A stretch of DNA of 64,000 nt from Labilithrix sp. Lineage in GTDB: Bacteria > Myxococcota_A > Polyangia > Polyangiales > Polyangiaceae. The notes under the pieces were generated by a model. The model was not told where the DNA came from and searched no databases. It saw only the letters and a list, made by a program, of their open reading frames with translations. Location of the stretch: NCBI GenBank assembly GCA_019637195.1, contig JAHBWA010000003.1:1-64000 (forward strand). Reading direction: 5' to 3'. Both the position numbers and the translations under genes were made by a program. Positions 10,791 to 19,442 of the stretch are shown here, in pieces (the first letter of the stretch is position 1; each line of letters opens with the position of its first letter).

Positions 10791-10939
10791 CGGCTCATAT
10801 ACGAGAATGCGTTGCGCTGCACGCCCCCACGCGGGAAGGTGTTCGAGTCAGGCGGGCCGAGCGCGGCCCGCGACGACCGGGCACCTCGGTGGCGAGTGCC
10901 CTCGAGCTCAGCGCTGCTCTCACGACAGGAGAGGTCGAC

Positions 10940-12369
<1,430 letters not shown>

Positions 12370-12373
<4 letters not shown>

Positions 12374-13554
12374 GCAAGAGGGTCGACTCGAACCGAACGG
12401 AGCGAGCCATGGATCGTCCGAAGAAGCGGATCGTGGGCGTGAAGAGCATCGAGACCAAGCACCTGGAGGAGCGTGACGAGCTCTATCGCGGCCTGAAGAA
12501 CCTCGACCGGCGCTCCTTCTTGAAGGTCAGCGCGGCGGCCTTCGGCGCGGTGGCCGGCGCGGGGCTCTTCTCCCCCCACTCGTTTCAGCCGGTGAGCGTG
12601 GCGCACGCGCAGCCGGCGACCGGCAAGGTCCAGCAGTTTCGCTTCGCGTACATCTCCGACTCGCACCTGTACGAGAGATCGCTCAACGATCGCTTCGTGA
12701 ACGCGCTGATGCGCGCGGTCGACGACGTCAACGCGATGGACCCGCAGCCGGATTTCGTCTTCTACGGCGGCGATCTCGCGCAGCTCGGCGCCGCCAAGGA
12801 GCTCGAGACCGGCGCGGCGATCCTCAAGAACCTGAAGGCGCCGATCAGGATGATGGTCGGCGAGCACGACTGGTACCTCGACATGGGCGAGAAGTGGCGC
12901 GAGCTCTTCGGCGCGCCCACCTACTCGTTCGATCACAAGGGGGCGCACTGCGTCGTCTTGAACAGCGTCGTCGAGAAGGACTTCTGGACCGCGCGCAAGA
13001 TGACGCCGGCGCAGCGCATGGGCACCGTCGCGGGCCTCGACAACGGCGTCCAGAGCCCGTTCTCGGTCGGGGCCGAGCAGCGCAAGTGGCTGGCCGACGA
13101 TCTCAAGGGGAAGCCCGCGAGCACGCCGCTCATCGTGTTTTCGCACTCGCCGCTCTACAAGCTCTACAGGAACTGGAACTTCTGGACCGACGACGCCGAG
13201 GAGGTGCAGGCGATCCTCAAGCGGTTCGACAACGTCGTCGTGTTTCACGGGCACACCCACCAGGTGCTCACGAACCGGATCGGCAACATCCACTTCCACG
13301 GCTTCCTCTCGACGGCGTGGCCGTGGCCCTACGCGCCCGAGGGGATGCCGGAGCTCACCGTGCAGATGGGGCGCCCCGATCCGTTCGATCCCAGCGACGG
13401 CTGCGGCGACGGCTCGGTGCTGGTGCATCCGAATGGCCTCGCCGACAAGATCTACAACCTGTGGAACCGCAACCCGGTCACCGTCTCGAAGAGCTACCTG
13501 GCGACGCGCGGCGCGAAGGACAAGCCGACGGCCCCTCACCTGAAGAGCTACTGA
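12370..13554 (+). CDS. Tat-exported calcineurin-like phosphoesterase
   Basis: 394 residues from the ATG overlapping the peroxidase stop; an in-frame ATG at 12409 with GGAG before it would trim the first 13. Twin-arginine signal DRRSFLKVSAAAFG (RR at 47-48) with cleavage near AHA-QP, so it is folded before export. Metallophosphoesterase motifs follow: SDSHL (D97, H99), YGGDLAQ (D135), GEHDW (164-168, where most members have GNHD), HSPLYK and FHGHTHQ. This fold binds two metals and hydrolyses phosphomono- or diesters or nucleotides; the substrate here is unknown. Being second in a peroxidase operon and before a heme lipoprotein is unusual. Glu replacing Asn in the third motif should affect metal coordination or phosphate binding. 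Confidence 0.9.
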
Positions 13555-13563
13555 GGCCCGCTC

Positions 13564-14298
13564 ATGAACAAGTACGCGATCACGCGAGACGTCATCGGAC
13601 CGTCGCTCCTCGTCGCCGTCCTCGGGGCGGCGTCCGCCGTCGCCGCGTGCGGCGGAGGAGGGGGAGCAGAGCGCCCCGCCGCCACGGCGGGGCAGGCGAA
13701 CGGCGGCGCCGGCGCGTCCACGGTCTCCGCGTCGGCGCTCGCGCCGGAGAACGTGGAGGTGCTCCTCTGCGACGGGAAGACGAAGCTCAGCGTCGCGCAG
13801 GGGACGCCCGGCACGGCGATCGCCGGGAGCCTCATGGCCGAGTGGATGCGCAAGAACCCGAACGCGAACTGGGAGGCGGAGGAGCGCGAGCGCCACACGC
13901 TCCAGCCGGCCGCCGACAACGCCGGCCTCATCGGGCAGATCGACGGACATACGTACGGCAAGATCACCGCGCAAGACGTGGCGCTGTGGAAGACCGAGAC
14001 CGAGCGCGTCGCCACCGCGGGCTCGGCGGTGTTCCACGACGCCGAGCAGCTCGGGAGCACCATCGGCGTGTCGTGCGACATGTGTCACCCGCACGCGGCG
14101 AACACGCACCCCGAGACGTACCCGAAGTTCCAGGCGCAGCTCGGGCGCGTCGCGCTCCTGCGGGACATGATCAACTGGTGCATCGAGCACCCGGTGCGCG
14201 GCAAGGCGCTCGCTTCTGACGATCCACGGATGCGCTCGATGGAGGCGTACATCCTCGCGCAGCGCAAGGGCAAGACGCTCGAGTACGGCAAGCACTAG
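13564..14298 (+). CDS. Heme c lipoprotein, SoxA-like C-terminus
   Basis: 244 residues. Signal with lipobox AVAAC (Cys29), then Gly/Ala linker. One heme motif CDMCH at 171-175, followed by 'PETYPKFQAQLGRVALLRDM', 'NWCIEHPVRGKAL' (Cys206) and 'DDPRMRSMEAYI' (Met223). The run W-C-I-x-x-P then D-D-P-R-M-x-x-x-E-A-Y resembles the C-terminal cytochrome domain of SoxA/TsdA-type proteins; Met223 could be the distal heme ligand. Only one CxxCH is present, so the first SoxA heme domain is missing, and no other sox gene is in view. Nine bases after the phosphoesterase stop, so third in the operon. Plausibly the electron donor to the peroxidase. Family assignment is by pattern only. Confidence 0.8.
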   Translation: MNKYAITRDVIGPSLLVAVLGAASAVAACGGGGGAERPAATAGQANGGAGASTVSASALAPENVEVLLCDGKTKLSVAQGTPGTAIAGSLMAEWMRKNPNANWEAEERERHTLQPAADNAGLIGQIDGHTYGKITAQDVALWKTETERVATAGSAVFHDAEQLGSTIGVSCDMCHPHAANTHPETYPKFQAQLGRVALLRDMINWCIEHPVRGKALASDDPRMRSMEAYILAQRKGKTLEYGKH

Positions 14299-14322
14299 GC
14301 AGCTTCAGGAGCCGCGCTCACC

Positions 14323-14340
14323 CGCGCCGGTCGCGGCGCG
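14323..14340. terminator. Hairpin between the peroxidase operon and the hydrolase
   Basis: CGCGCCG (14323-14329), loop GTCG, CGGCGCG (14334-14340): seven G/C pairs, in the 61-base gap between convergent transcripts. No T run follows. Likely a bidirectional terminator. Confidence 0.45.
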
Positions 14341-14359
14341 CGTGCGGCGTCGCGCGCGG

Positions 14360-15330
14360 TCACCAGCGCTTGTCGCGGAGGAAGAGCTCTCCGTCGATCG
14401 TCTCGGCGAAGCTCGGCGCGGCGGCGGGCGCCCCGGCGAAGTCGGCCACCGTCGCGATGACGCTCGGCGCGCGGAGGATCGCGCGGTGCCCGAGCCCGCT
14501 CATCGCGACGAGCTCCCCGCGCGGGGCGGCGCGCGCGAGCCGGCGCCCGCCGTCGAAGGCGACGACGGGATCCTCGCGGTCGTGGACGACGAGAGGGGCG
14601 CGCGGAGGCGCGCGGCGTCCGCGCTCACGTCGAGATCGCCGAGGCGAAGACCGTAGCGGGCCTCGAGGCGCGCGATCATCGCCGACTCGAGGGCGCTGTC
14701 GAGCCGGAGCGTCCGGGCGAACGTCGCGGCGAACCCGGCAGGGGTCGTCGGCGGTGCGATCAGGGCGACGCGCTCCGCTTGCAGGCCGAAGCGGGTGGCG
14801 AGGAGGATCGCCGCGCCACCGACGGAGTGCCCGATCACGGCCCGCGCGGGGCCGAAGGCGTGACCGACGGACACGAGCGCGCGCGCATGCTCGACGACGG
14901 AGGCGCGTCGGAGCGGAGAGTCGCCGTGTCCGGGGGCGTCGAACGTCACGACGCGGAGGCCCGCCGCGACGAGCGGCGGAACGAAGGCGGCGAGCTGCGA
15001 GCCGCGTCCTTCCCACCCGTGGACGAGGATCACGGTGGGCGGCGACTCGAGGCTCCCGCGCGCGCCACGAGGCGTCCAGGTCCACGTCGGGAGGAAGCCG
15101 CCCTCGTGCGGGACTCGACCGGCCCGCGCCGACGCGAGCGCCTCGGTTTCCCAGGACGGTCGTTCGTGCCGGCGCGCGGTCAGGAAGAGGCGCTCGGCCC
15201 AGCGCGCGGCGAGCTTTGGCGCCCGAGGGGAGAGCACGCGCAGCCCCGCTCGGACGGCGCGGAGGCTCATCGAGGGCGACTTGTGAGCACGAACGGTCGT
15301 TCTTTTATTCGGGCGCGCTTGGGTGTTCAC
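14360..15330 (-). pseudogene. Alpha/beta hydrolase interrupted by a one-base frameshift
   Basis: The first part reads as an alpha/beta hydrolase: oxyanion region 'VILVHGWEGRGSQ', 'FDAPGHGDS', and the nucleophile elbow GHSVGG (Ser near residue 169). At about 14594 the frame changes: the current frame ends in a Ser/Arg/Pro-rich tail, while the neighbouring frame continues with the expected 'LVVHDREDPVVAFDGG' (acid Asp) and 'GLGHRAIL' (catalytic His) and closes near 14360. One extra C in CCCCTC-TCGTC would restore APLLVVHD, so a single deletion is the simplest explanation, either real or a sequencing error. GGAGGAG lies seven bases before a GTG at 15330, which I prefer as start over the ATG at 15345. 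Downstream of, and probably co-transcribed with, the TetR gene. Confidence 0.78.
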
Positions 15331-15366
15331 CGGGGTCTCCTCCATGTTTCGTGTCGATGCCGGGGA

Positions 15367-15966
15367 TCAGTGACGCGTTGCGCGGGCGTCGGCGATGAGC
15401 CGCTCGAACGCGGTGCGCGATCGCTTCTCGGCGCCTGCCGGGTCGAAGACGCGGCGCAGGAAGTGGTAGCCGTACGCGATCGAGAACATCTCGTGGGCGA
15501 GCTGCTCGCAGTCGAGGTCCGCGCGGAAGTGCCGCTCCTCGACCGCGATGCGCGCCGCGTGGGCGAGCGTGTCGACCCAGTCCTTCTGCGAGGCGATCAG
15601 CCGGTCGCGCGCGGGTCCGGGCCGGTCATCGAGCTCGACGCTCGCCATCACGAAAATGCAGCCTCCAGGCAGGAAGTCGGCGCGCGACCACTCGCGCCAG
15701 CGCTCGAAGAGGGCGCGGACGCGCGGCTCGCCGCGCGGCTCTCTCAACGCCGGAGTGACGACGATCGCCACGAACCGCGCGACGGCCTCGTCGAGGATCG
15801 CGACCTGGAGGTTCTCCTTCGACGAGAAGTGCGCGAAGAGGCCGCTCTTCGACATCCCGACGTGCTCGGCGAGCTTGCCGATCGTCACGCCCTCGAGGCC
15901 GAGGGTGCTCGCCAGCGCGATCGCCGAGCCGAGCACGGCGCTCTTCGTCTCGTCGCCCTTCGTCAC
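15367..15966 (-). CDS. TetR-family repressor
   Basis: 199 residues. N-terminal TetR helix-turn-helix at about 10-55: 'LEGVTIGKLAEHVGMSKSGL' followed by 'FAHFSSKENLQVAILDEA'. The ligand domain contains 'GGCIFVMASVELDDRPGP', a pattern of the TetR_C_6-like group that regulates small-molecule detoxification genes. GTG start at 15966; a perfect palindrome and a strong promoter lie within 35 bases upstream, implying autorepression and an almost leaderless message. The neighbouring alpha/beta hydrolase (37 bases downstream) is the obvious co-regulated target. The ligand is unknown. Confidence 0.9.
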   Translation of the reverse strand: MTKGDETKSAVLGSAIALASTLGLEGVTIGKLAEHVGMSKSGLFAHFSSKENLQVAILDEAVARFVAIVVTPALREPRGEPRVRALFERWREWSRADFLPGGCIFVMASVELDDRPGPARDRLIASQKDWVDTLAHAARIAVEERHFRADLDCEQLAHEMFSIAYGYHFLRRVFDPAGAEKRSRTAFERLIADARATRH

Positions 15967-15973
15967 GGAGACA

Positions 15974-16001
15974 ACAATAGAACGACTGTTCTATTTGTCA
16001 A
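15974..16001 (-). promoter_or_regulatory. TetR promoter with embedded operator
   Basis: Read on the minus strand: TTGACA (15996-16001), a 16-base spacer and TATTGT (15974-15979). An inverted repeat AATAGAAC / GTTCTATT with a four-base centre occupies 15976-15995, filling the spacer and covering the -10, so a bound TetR dimer would exclude polymerase. Predicted transcription start falls at or next to the GTG at 15966. No second promoter faces the other way convincingly. Confidence 0.7.
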
Positions 16002-16143
16002 CGCGCCGAGCGGCAGGCCGCGAGCGATGGGCGCGAGGGAGCGGGGCACGACCGCCCGCGCACGAGCGCCCGGGCGGCGAGCGCGAAATTCCGCACCGCC
16101 GTCGGCCGGATGCGGAGAAATGGATCGCCGGGTTTCGAATCTG

Positions 16144-16173
16144 TTGACGAAGGCGGAAGAACGAGAGTAATAA
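16144..16173 (+). promoter_or_regulatory. Candidate promoter of the tRNA pair
   Basis: TTGACG (16144-16149), 18-base spacer, TAATAA (16168-16173). A start near 16180 would lead directly into tRNA-Val at 16190. The -35 is strong, the -10 moderate. Confidence 0.5.
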
Positions 16174-16189
16174 CGCTGCCTCACCGGTT

Positions 16190-16261
16190 GGGCGGGTAGC
16201 TCAGCGGTAGAGCGCTGGCCTTACAAGCCGGATGTCGCAGGTTCAAGCCCTGTCCCGCCCA
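16190..16261 (+). tRNA. tRNA-Val (anticodon UAC)
   Basis: A 72-base cloverleaf: acceptor GGGCGGG pairs with CCCGCCC; D arm contains AGCTCAGCGGTAGAGC; anticodon stem CTGGC/GCCGG encloses loop CTTACAA with anticodon TAC; the T arm has GGTTCAAGCC. Discriminator base A. The 3' CCA is not encoded (next bases are CT), so it must be added by nucleotidyltransferase. First of two tRNAs 61 bases apart. Confidence 0.95.
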
Positions 16262-16321
16262 CTCCCTGAAGCGGGAAGCCTGCAAGCAGCACGCATCAAA
16301 GCAGTACGAGCAGCATCGAAT

Positions 16322-16399
<78 letters not shown>

Positions 16400-16427
16400 G
16401 TAACCTGGCGAAATTGGCCCAGACTTC

Positions 16428-16472
16428 GGTCGAGTTTCGGTTGAAAGACCAGGGCTCGACCGAAACTCTTTT
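16428..16472 (+). terminator. Rho-independent terminator after the tRNAs
   Basis: GAGTTTCGGT (16432-16441) pairs perfectly with ACCGAAACTC (16459-16468), 17-base loop, followed by TTTT. An alternative pairing GGTCGAG (16428-16434) with CTCGACC (16455-16461) overlaps it, so two mutually exclusive hairpins are possible. Confidence 0.75.
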
Positions 16473-16643
16473 GTGCTCTCGGTTTCGCGTGGCCGGCGAC
16501 GCGCTCACGAGCATCTGCGCGTGTCCGGACGGGGCGTCGCTCGCTGTCGGAGCGTCGCGCGCGTGCACCGAGCGGCCCGTCGAGCGGGGCGCGACCGGCG
16601 CACGCGCTTGACCTCGCGCGGATGGGCGGGTCATCTCGGGGGC

Positions 16644-17351
16644 ATGCGCCGCGCTCTTCTCTTCGCCGCCGGGATGTCGATCGTCGCTTGCTCGCGCGAT
16701 GCGCGCGCGCCCGACGGGGAGCGGCCGGCGCCGCCGGTGGCCAACGCGACGGCTCCGGAGCCGCGCGTCTCGTCGGACGACGCGGGGAGCGCGGAGCCGC
16801 CTGCGACGCAGGGGCCCGTCGCGAGCGGCGACGCCGGCGGCGAGCCGCCGATGGAGCGCGTACCCGACATCGAGTACGTGCCGACGCCGCAGAACGTCGT
16901 CGACAAGATGCTCGAGGTCGCGAAGGTGAAGAAGGGCGACGTCCTCTACGATCTCGGCTGCGGCGACGGCCGGATCGTGGTGACGGCCGCGAAGAGGCTC
17001 GGGATCAAGGCGTACGGCTTCGACCTCGATCCGCAGCGGATCAAGGAGTCGCGCGAGAACGCCAAGCGCGCAGGGGTCGAGCACCTCGTCACGTTCGAGC
17101 AGAAGGACATCTTCGACGTCGACCTCACGCCGGCGATGGTGGTGACGCTGTACCTGCTCCCCGAGCTCAACGTGCGGCTCATCCCGCAGCTCGAGAAGCT
17201 GAAGCCCGGCTCCCGCGTCGTGTCGCACGACTTCGACATGGCGGGCGTGACCTACGAGCGCTACTGGACCGTCATCGCCAGGGACCACCAGACCCCGCGC
17301 GATCGCGAGCACTACGTCTACTTGTGGAAGACGCCGCTCCGGAAGAAGTGA
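16644..17351 (+). CDS. Lipoprotein with SAM-methyltransferase fold
   Basis: 235 residues. A short signal with lipobox IVAC (Cys16), then an Ala/Pro/Gly linker to about residue 65. The rest is a class I methyltransferase-like Rossmann domain: 'VPTPQNVVDKMLEVAKVKKG', motif I 'DLGCGDGRIVV', an acidic motif II end 'GFDLDPQRI', and 'VTLYLLPELNVRLIPQLEKL'. Homologues with this text carry export signals in several phyla, so the signal is probably real. A periplasmic SAM-dependent enzyme is puzzling because SAM is cytoplasmic; it may use the fold for something else or be held on the inner face. ATG at 16644 is chosen since upstream extension is Arg-rich and lacks a signal. Confidence 0.82.
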   Translation: MRRALLFAAGMSIVACSRDARAPDGERPAPPVANATAPEPRVSSDDAGSAEPPATQGPVASGDAGGEPPMERVPDIEYVPTPQNVVDKMLEVAKVKKGDVLYDLGCGDGRIVVTAAKRLGIKAYGFDLDPQRIKESRENAKRAGVEHLVTFEQKDIFDVDLTPAMVVTLYLLPELNVRLIPQLEKLKPGSRVVSHDFDMAGVTYERYWTVIARDHQTPRDREHYVYLWKTPLRKK

Positions 17352-17369
17352 CCCGAGAGTGATCCGAGG

Positions 17370-17555
17370 TCACGGCACGAGCGTCGGCCGATCGTGGATG
17401 TCGTGGGCACAGCCGAGCGCGTTCCGCCGGGTCGAGCGCGGCCGCTCGGCGTCGTCCGCGGCCTCGAGGTCGCGGACGGATCCGAGCGCGAGGTCCTCCA
17501 GGTCGGTCGTTACGTCGGCGCCGAAGCTCGCGTTCGCGGGATCGTGATCGTGCAT
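17370..17555 (-). CDS. Small acidic hypothetical protein
   Basis: A 61-residue reading frame starting at ATG 17555, product rich in Asp, Ala and Arg (begins 'MHDHDPANASFGADVTTDLE'). Third codon positions are almost all G or C while second positions are about half A/T, the pattern of real genes here; the overlapping plus-strand frames are Ser/Arg-rich with very G/C-rich second positions and look like shadows. Upstream of the ATG the codon pattern collapses, supporting this start, though no good ribosome site is visible. Two Cys-free His pairs (HDH, HDIHD) might bind metal. No family recognised. It fills half of the 409-base space between the methyltransferase and esterase genes. Confidence 0.5.
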   Translation of the reverse strand: MHDHDPANASFGADVTTDLEDLALGSVRDLEAADDAERPRSTRRNALGCAHDIHDRPTLVP

Positions 17556-17717
17556 GACCGCCGCGTCACGCAAGCGTGAGGCCAGCGCGACTGGAGCGCG
17601 AAGGGCTGGAAATGATGACGTTTCGAGGCGGTCCGTCCGGGGCCACGTGCGGTCGCTCGGTATCACCCGTGCGGTCGTCGAGGGCGGTCTGCCTCGGATC
17701 GTCGACGGGACCGCGCG

Positions 17718-17760
17718 CGGGACCTCCGCGCGGGACGTCGTCGTCCACGGGACCTCCGCG
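17718..17760. repeat. Direct 13-mer repeat next to the esterase stop
   Basis: CGGGACCTCCGCG at 17718-17730 and 17748-17760, 30 bases apart; the second copy abuts the esterase stop codon. No hairpin of terminator quality seen. The remaining space back to 17555 holds nothing I recognise. Confidence 0.5.
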
Positions 17761-19269
17761 TCACGGGACGGCGACGTCGAAGTGCACGCTCCAGTTGTGG
17801 AGATCGTAGCCGTGCTTCGACGGCGTCTTGTCCGAGTCGCGGAGGTTTCCGCGCGCGCCTCTCGGCGTGCCGATGCACGACCGCGGCGTCTGGTTCTGCG
17901 CGTAGGTGAGCCGGCCGGCGCCCGCCGGCGCCGACGCGAGGGTGATCCGCACGGAGTCCGGCCCGCCGAGCTCGACCTTCGAGATCGGCGACGGCGCGCC
18001 GCTCTCGTCGAGGTAGTCGAAGCCGTAGCTGGCGATCTCCGCGACGCGCTCGGTGTCGAGGACGAGCGGAGGCGAGGGGACGTGGAACGTGACGGTGATG
18101 ACGGCGCCGGCGCGCGTCACCGTCTTCGGGCGAACCGGCTCCCACGCTCGACCCTCGAAGACGACGCGCGCGTAGGCCTTGGCGAAGTATTCGCCGAGTC
18201 GCCGCCCGCCCTCGTTCGTGAAGTGGAGGCAGTCGGACTGGTCGATCGGGAGGTGATAGCTCGGCCCGATCAAGACGACCTTCCCAGGCGCGCGCTCGTG
18301 GGCCTCGAGCTCGAGCTGGGCGACCTTGCTGTAGCGGGTGTCGTTCCATCCGCTGATCTGCGAGACGAACAGCGGGACGGGCTCCGCCTGCCCGGTGATC
18401 GCGCGGATCTCGGCCTCGTAGTCGGCTTGCCACTCGAGCAGGCCGTCGGCGTAGCTCTGGATCTTGCCCGGCGTGCCGTCCGTGCCTGCGAGCGGGAACT
18501 CCTGGCTCCCGGTGGTGTACGAGTAGTGGTCGCTCTCTCCGTGGATCGTCGCGACGGCGCGGACGACGTACGAGGCGCCGGCTGCCTCGGCGAGCTGCTT
18601 GGCGGCGGCGACCTCCATCATCCCTTGCTCGAACGGCGAGAGGTACCCGGGCTTGTAGTTGCAGCCACCCTTGCGAAGGCACCAGTACGTGTTGCCGCTC
18701 CGGCCGTGCACGCTCACGAGGACCTTGTGGTCCTTCGGGAGCCCTGCGACGGCGCCGTGGTACCGCTCGTTCGCGAGGAACGTGATCTCGTTCGCGATGC
18801 CCGCGGACGGCGTCTCGACCGCGTATCCGAAGAAGCGGTCACCCTCGACGAGCGGGACGAACGACGACGGCGTCGCGAACGCACGGCAGCCGTTGCCGTC
18901 GCACTGGCTCATCGGCATCACCCCGGTGTCGAACATCACGTTCGCGAAGGGCTGCGTCGTCGACAGGACCGGCACGCCGCTGTTCGCCACCGAGTTCGAC
19001 TGCCCCGTGACGAGGACGTGGTTCACCGCGAAGTCGACGTACGGGATCGCGGGCTCGCCGTCGGGCGGAGCGCCGCCGCCGTCGGGGCTCCCGCCACCGT
19101 CGCGGCCGGGGCCTCCGGGATGCTCGCCGGGGCCGTCCGGTCCGACAGGCTCACCGGGGCTCGCGGAGCGCGCCGGCGTGGGATCGTTGGACGTGTCGTC
19201 CTGACACGCCGAGGCGCCCGCGAGCGCCGCAAGGCACCCAAGGAACGTGAGTCTCTGCAAAGCTCGCAT
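17761..19269 (-). CDS. SGNH/SASA-type carbohydrate esterase lipoprotein
   Basis: 502 residues. Lipobox GASAC (Cys22), then a Gly/Pro/Asp linker to about 72. The SGNH hydrolase blocks are present: GQSNS (89-93, nucleophile Ser91), 'TIHGESDHYS' (243-247 core) and 'DCLHFTNEGGRRLGEYF' with Asp346 and His349 as the acid/base pair. This arrangement matches the sialate O-acetylesterase (SASA, PF03629-like) branch, enzymes that deacetylate sugars. The last 120 residues look like a beta-sandwich accessory domain. Follows a large glycosidase lipoprotein gene on the same strand with a 173-base gap, so both may act on one extracellular polysaccharide. Confidence 0.86.
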   Translation of the reverse strand: MRALQRLTFLGCLAALAGASACQDDTSNDPTPARSASPGEPVGPDGPGEHPGGPGRDGGGSPDGGGAPPDGEPAIPYVDFAVNHVLVTGQSNSVANSGVPVLSTTQPFANVMFDTGVMPMSQCDGNGCRAFATPSSFVPLVEGDRFFGYAVETPSAGIANEITFLANERYHGAVAGLPKDHKVLVSVHGRSGNTYWCLRKGGCNYKPGYLSPFEQGMMEVAAAKQLAEAAGASYVVRAVATIHGESDHYSYTTGSQEFPLAGTDGTPGKIQSYADGLLEWQADYEAEIRAITGQAEPVPLFVSQISGWNDTRYSKVAQLELEAHERAPGKVVLIGPSYHLPIDQSDCLHFTNEGGRRLGEYFAKAYARVVFEGRAWEPVRPKTVTRAGAVITVTFHVPSPPLVLDTERVAEIASYGFDYLDESGAPSPISKVELGGPDSVRITLASAPAGAGRLTYAQNQTPRSCIGTPRGARGNLRDSDKTPSKHGYDLHNWSVHFDVAVP

Positions 19270-19348
19270 CGTGGGTCACGGCGCTGCAGCGGCCGTGCCG
19301 TCCTCCGGTGCGACGCGCATGCGCGCGTGCGCGGGCTGCGGCCGGCGC

Positions 19349-19402
19349 ATCGAGCTGCCGTCCGGCCGCCGAGCTGCCGTCCGGCCGCCGAGCTGCCGTC
19401 CG
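19349..19402. repeat. 19-base tandem repeat, nearly three copies
   Basis: CGAGCTGCCGTCCGGCCGC occurs at 19349-19367 and 19368-19386, with a partial third copy to about 19402, in the gap between the glycosidase and esterase genes. Each unit holds near-palindromic GC blocks. No coding frame covers it convincingly. Confidence 0.7.
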
Positions 19403-19442
19403 CGCACCGGGGCCGAGAGCGCGCTTCGTCGCGCGGACGCGT

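Noticed and set aside
13564..14298. Evidence for a Sox sulphur-oxidation system
   Set aside because: Only a SoxA-like C-terminal pattern with one heme; no soxX, soxB, soxYZ.
16414..16611. Short plus-strand frame after tRNA-Asp
   Set aside because: Overlaps the terminator hairpin and lacks a coding codon pattern and ribosome site.
19349..19402. Short tandem repeat considered as a CRISPR fragment
   Set aside because: Units are contiguous without spacers, and no cas gene is present.
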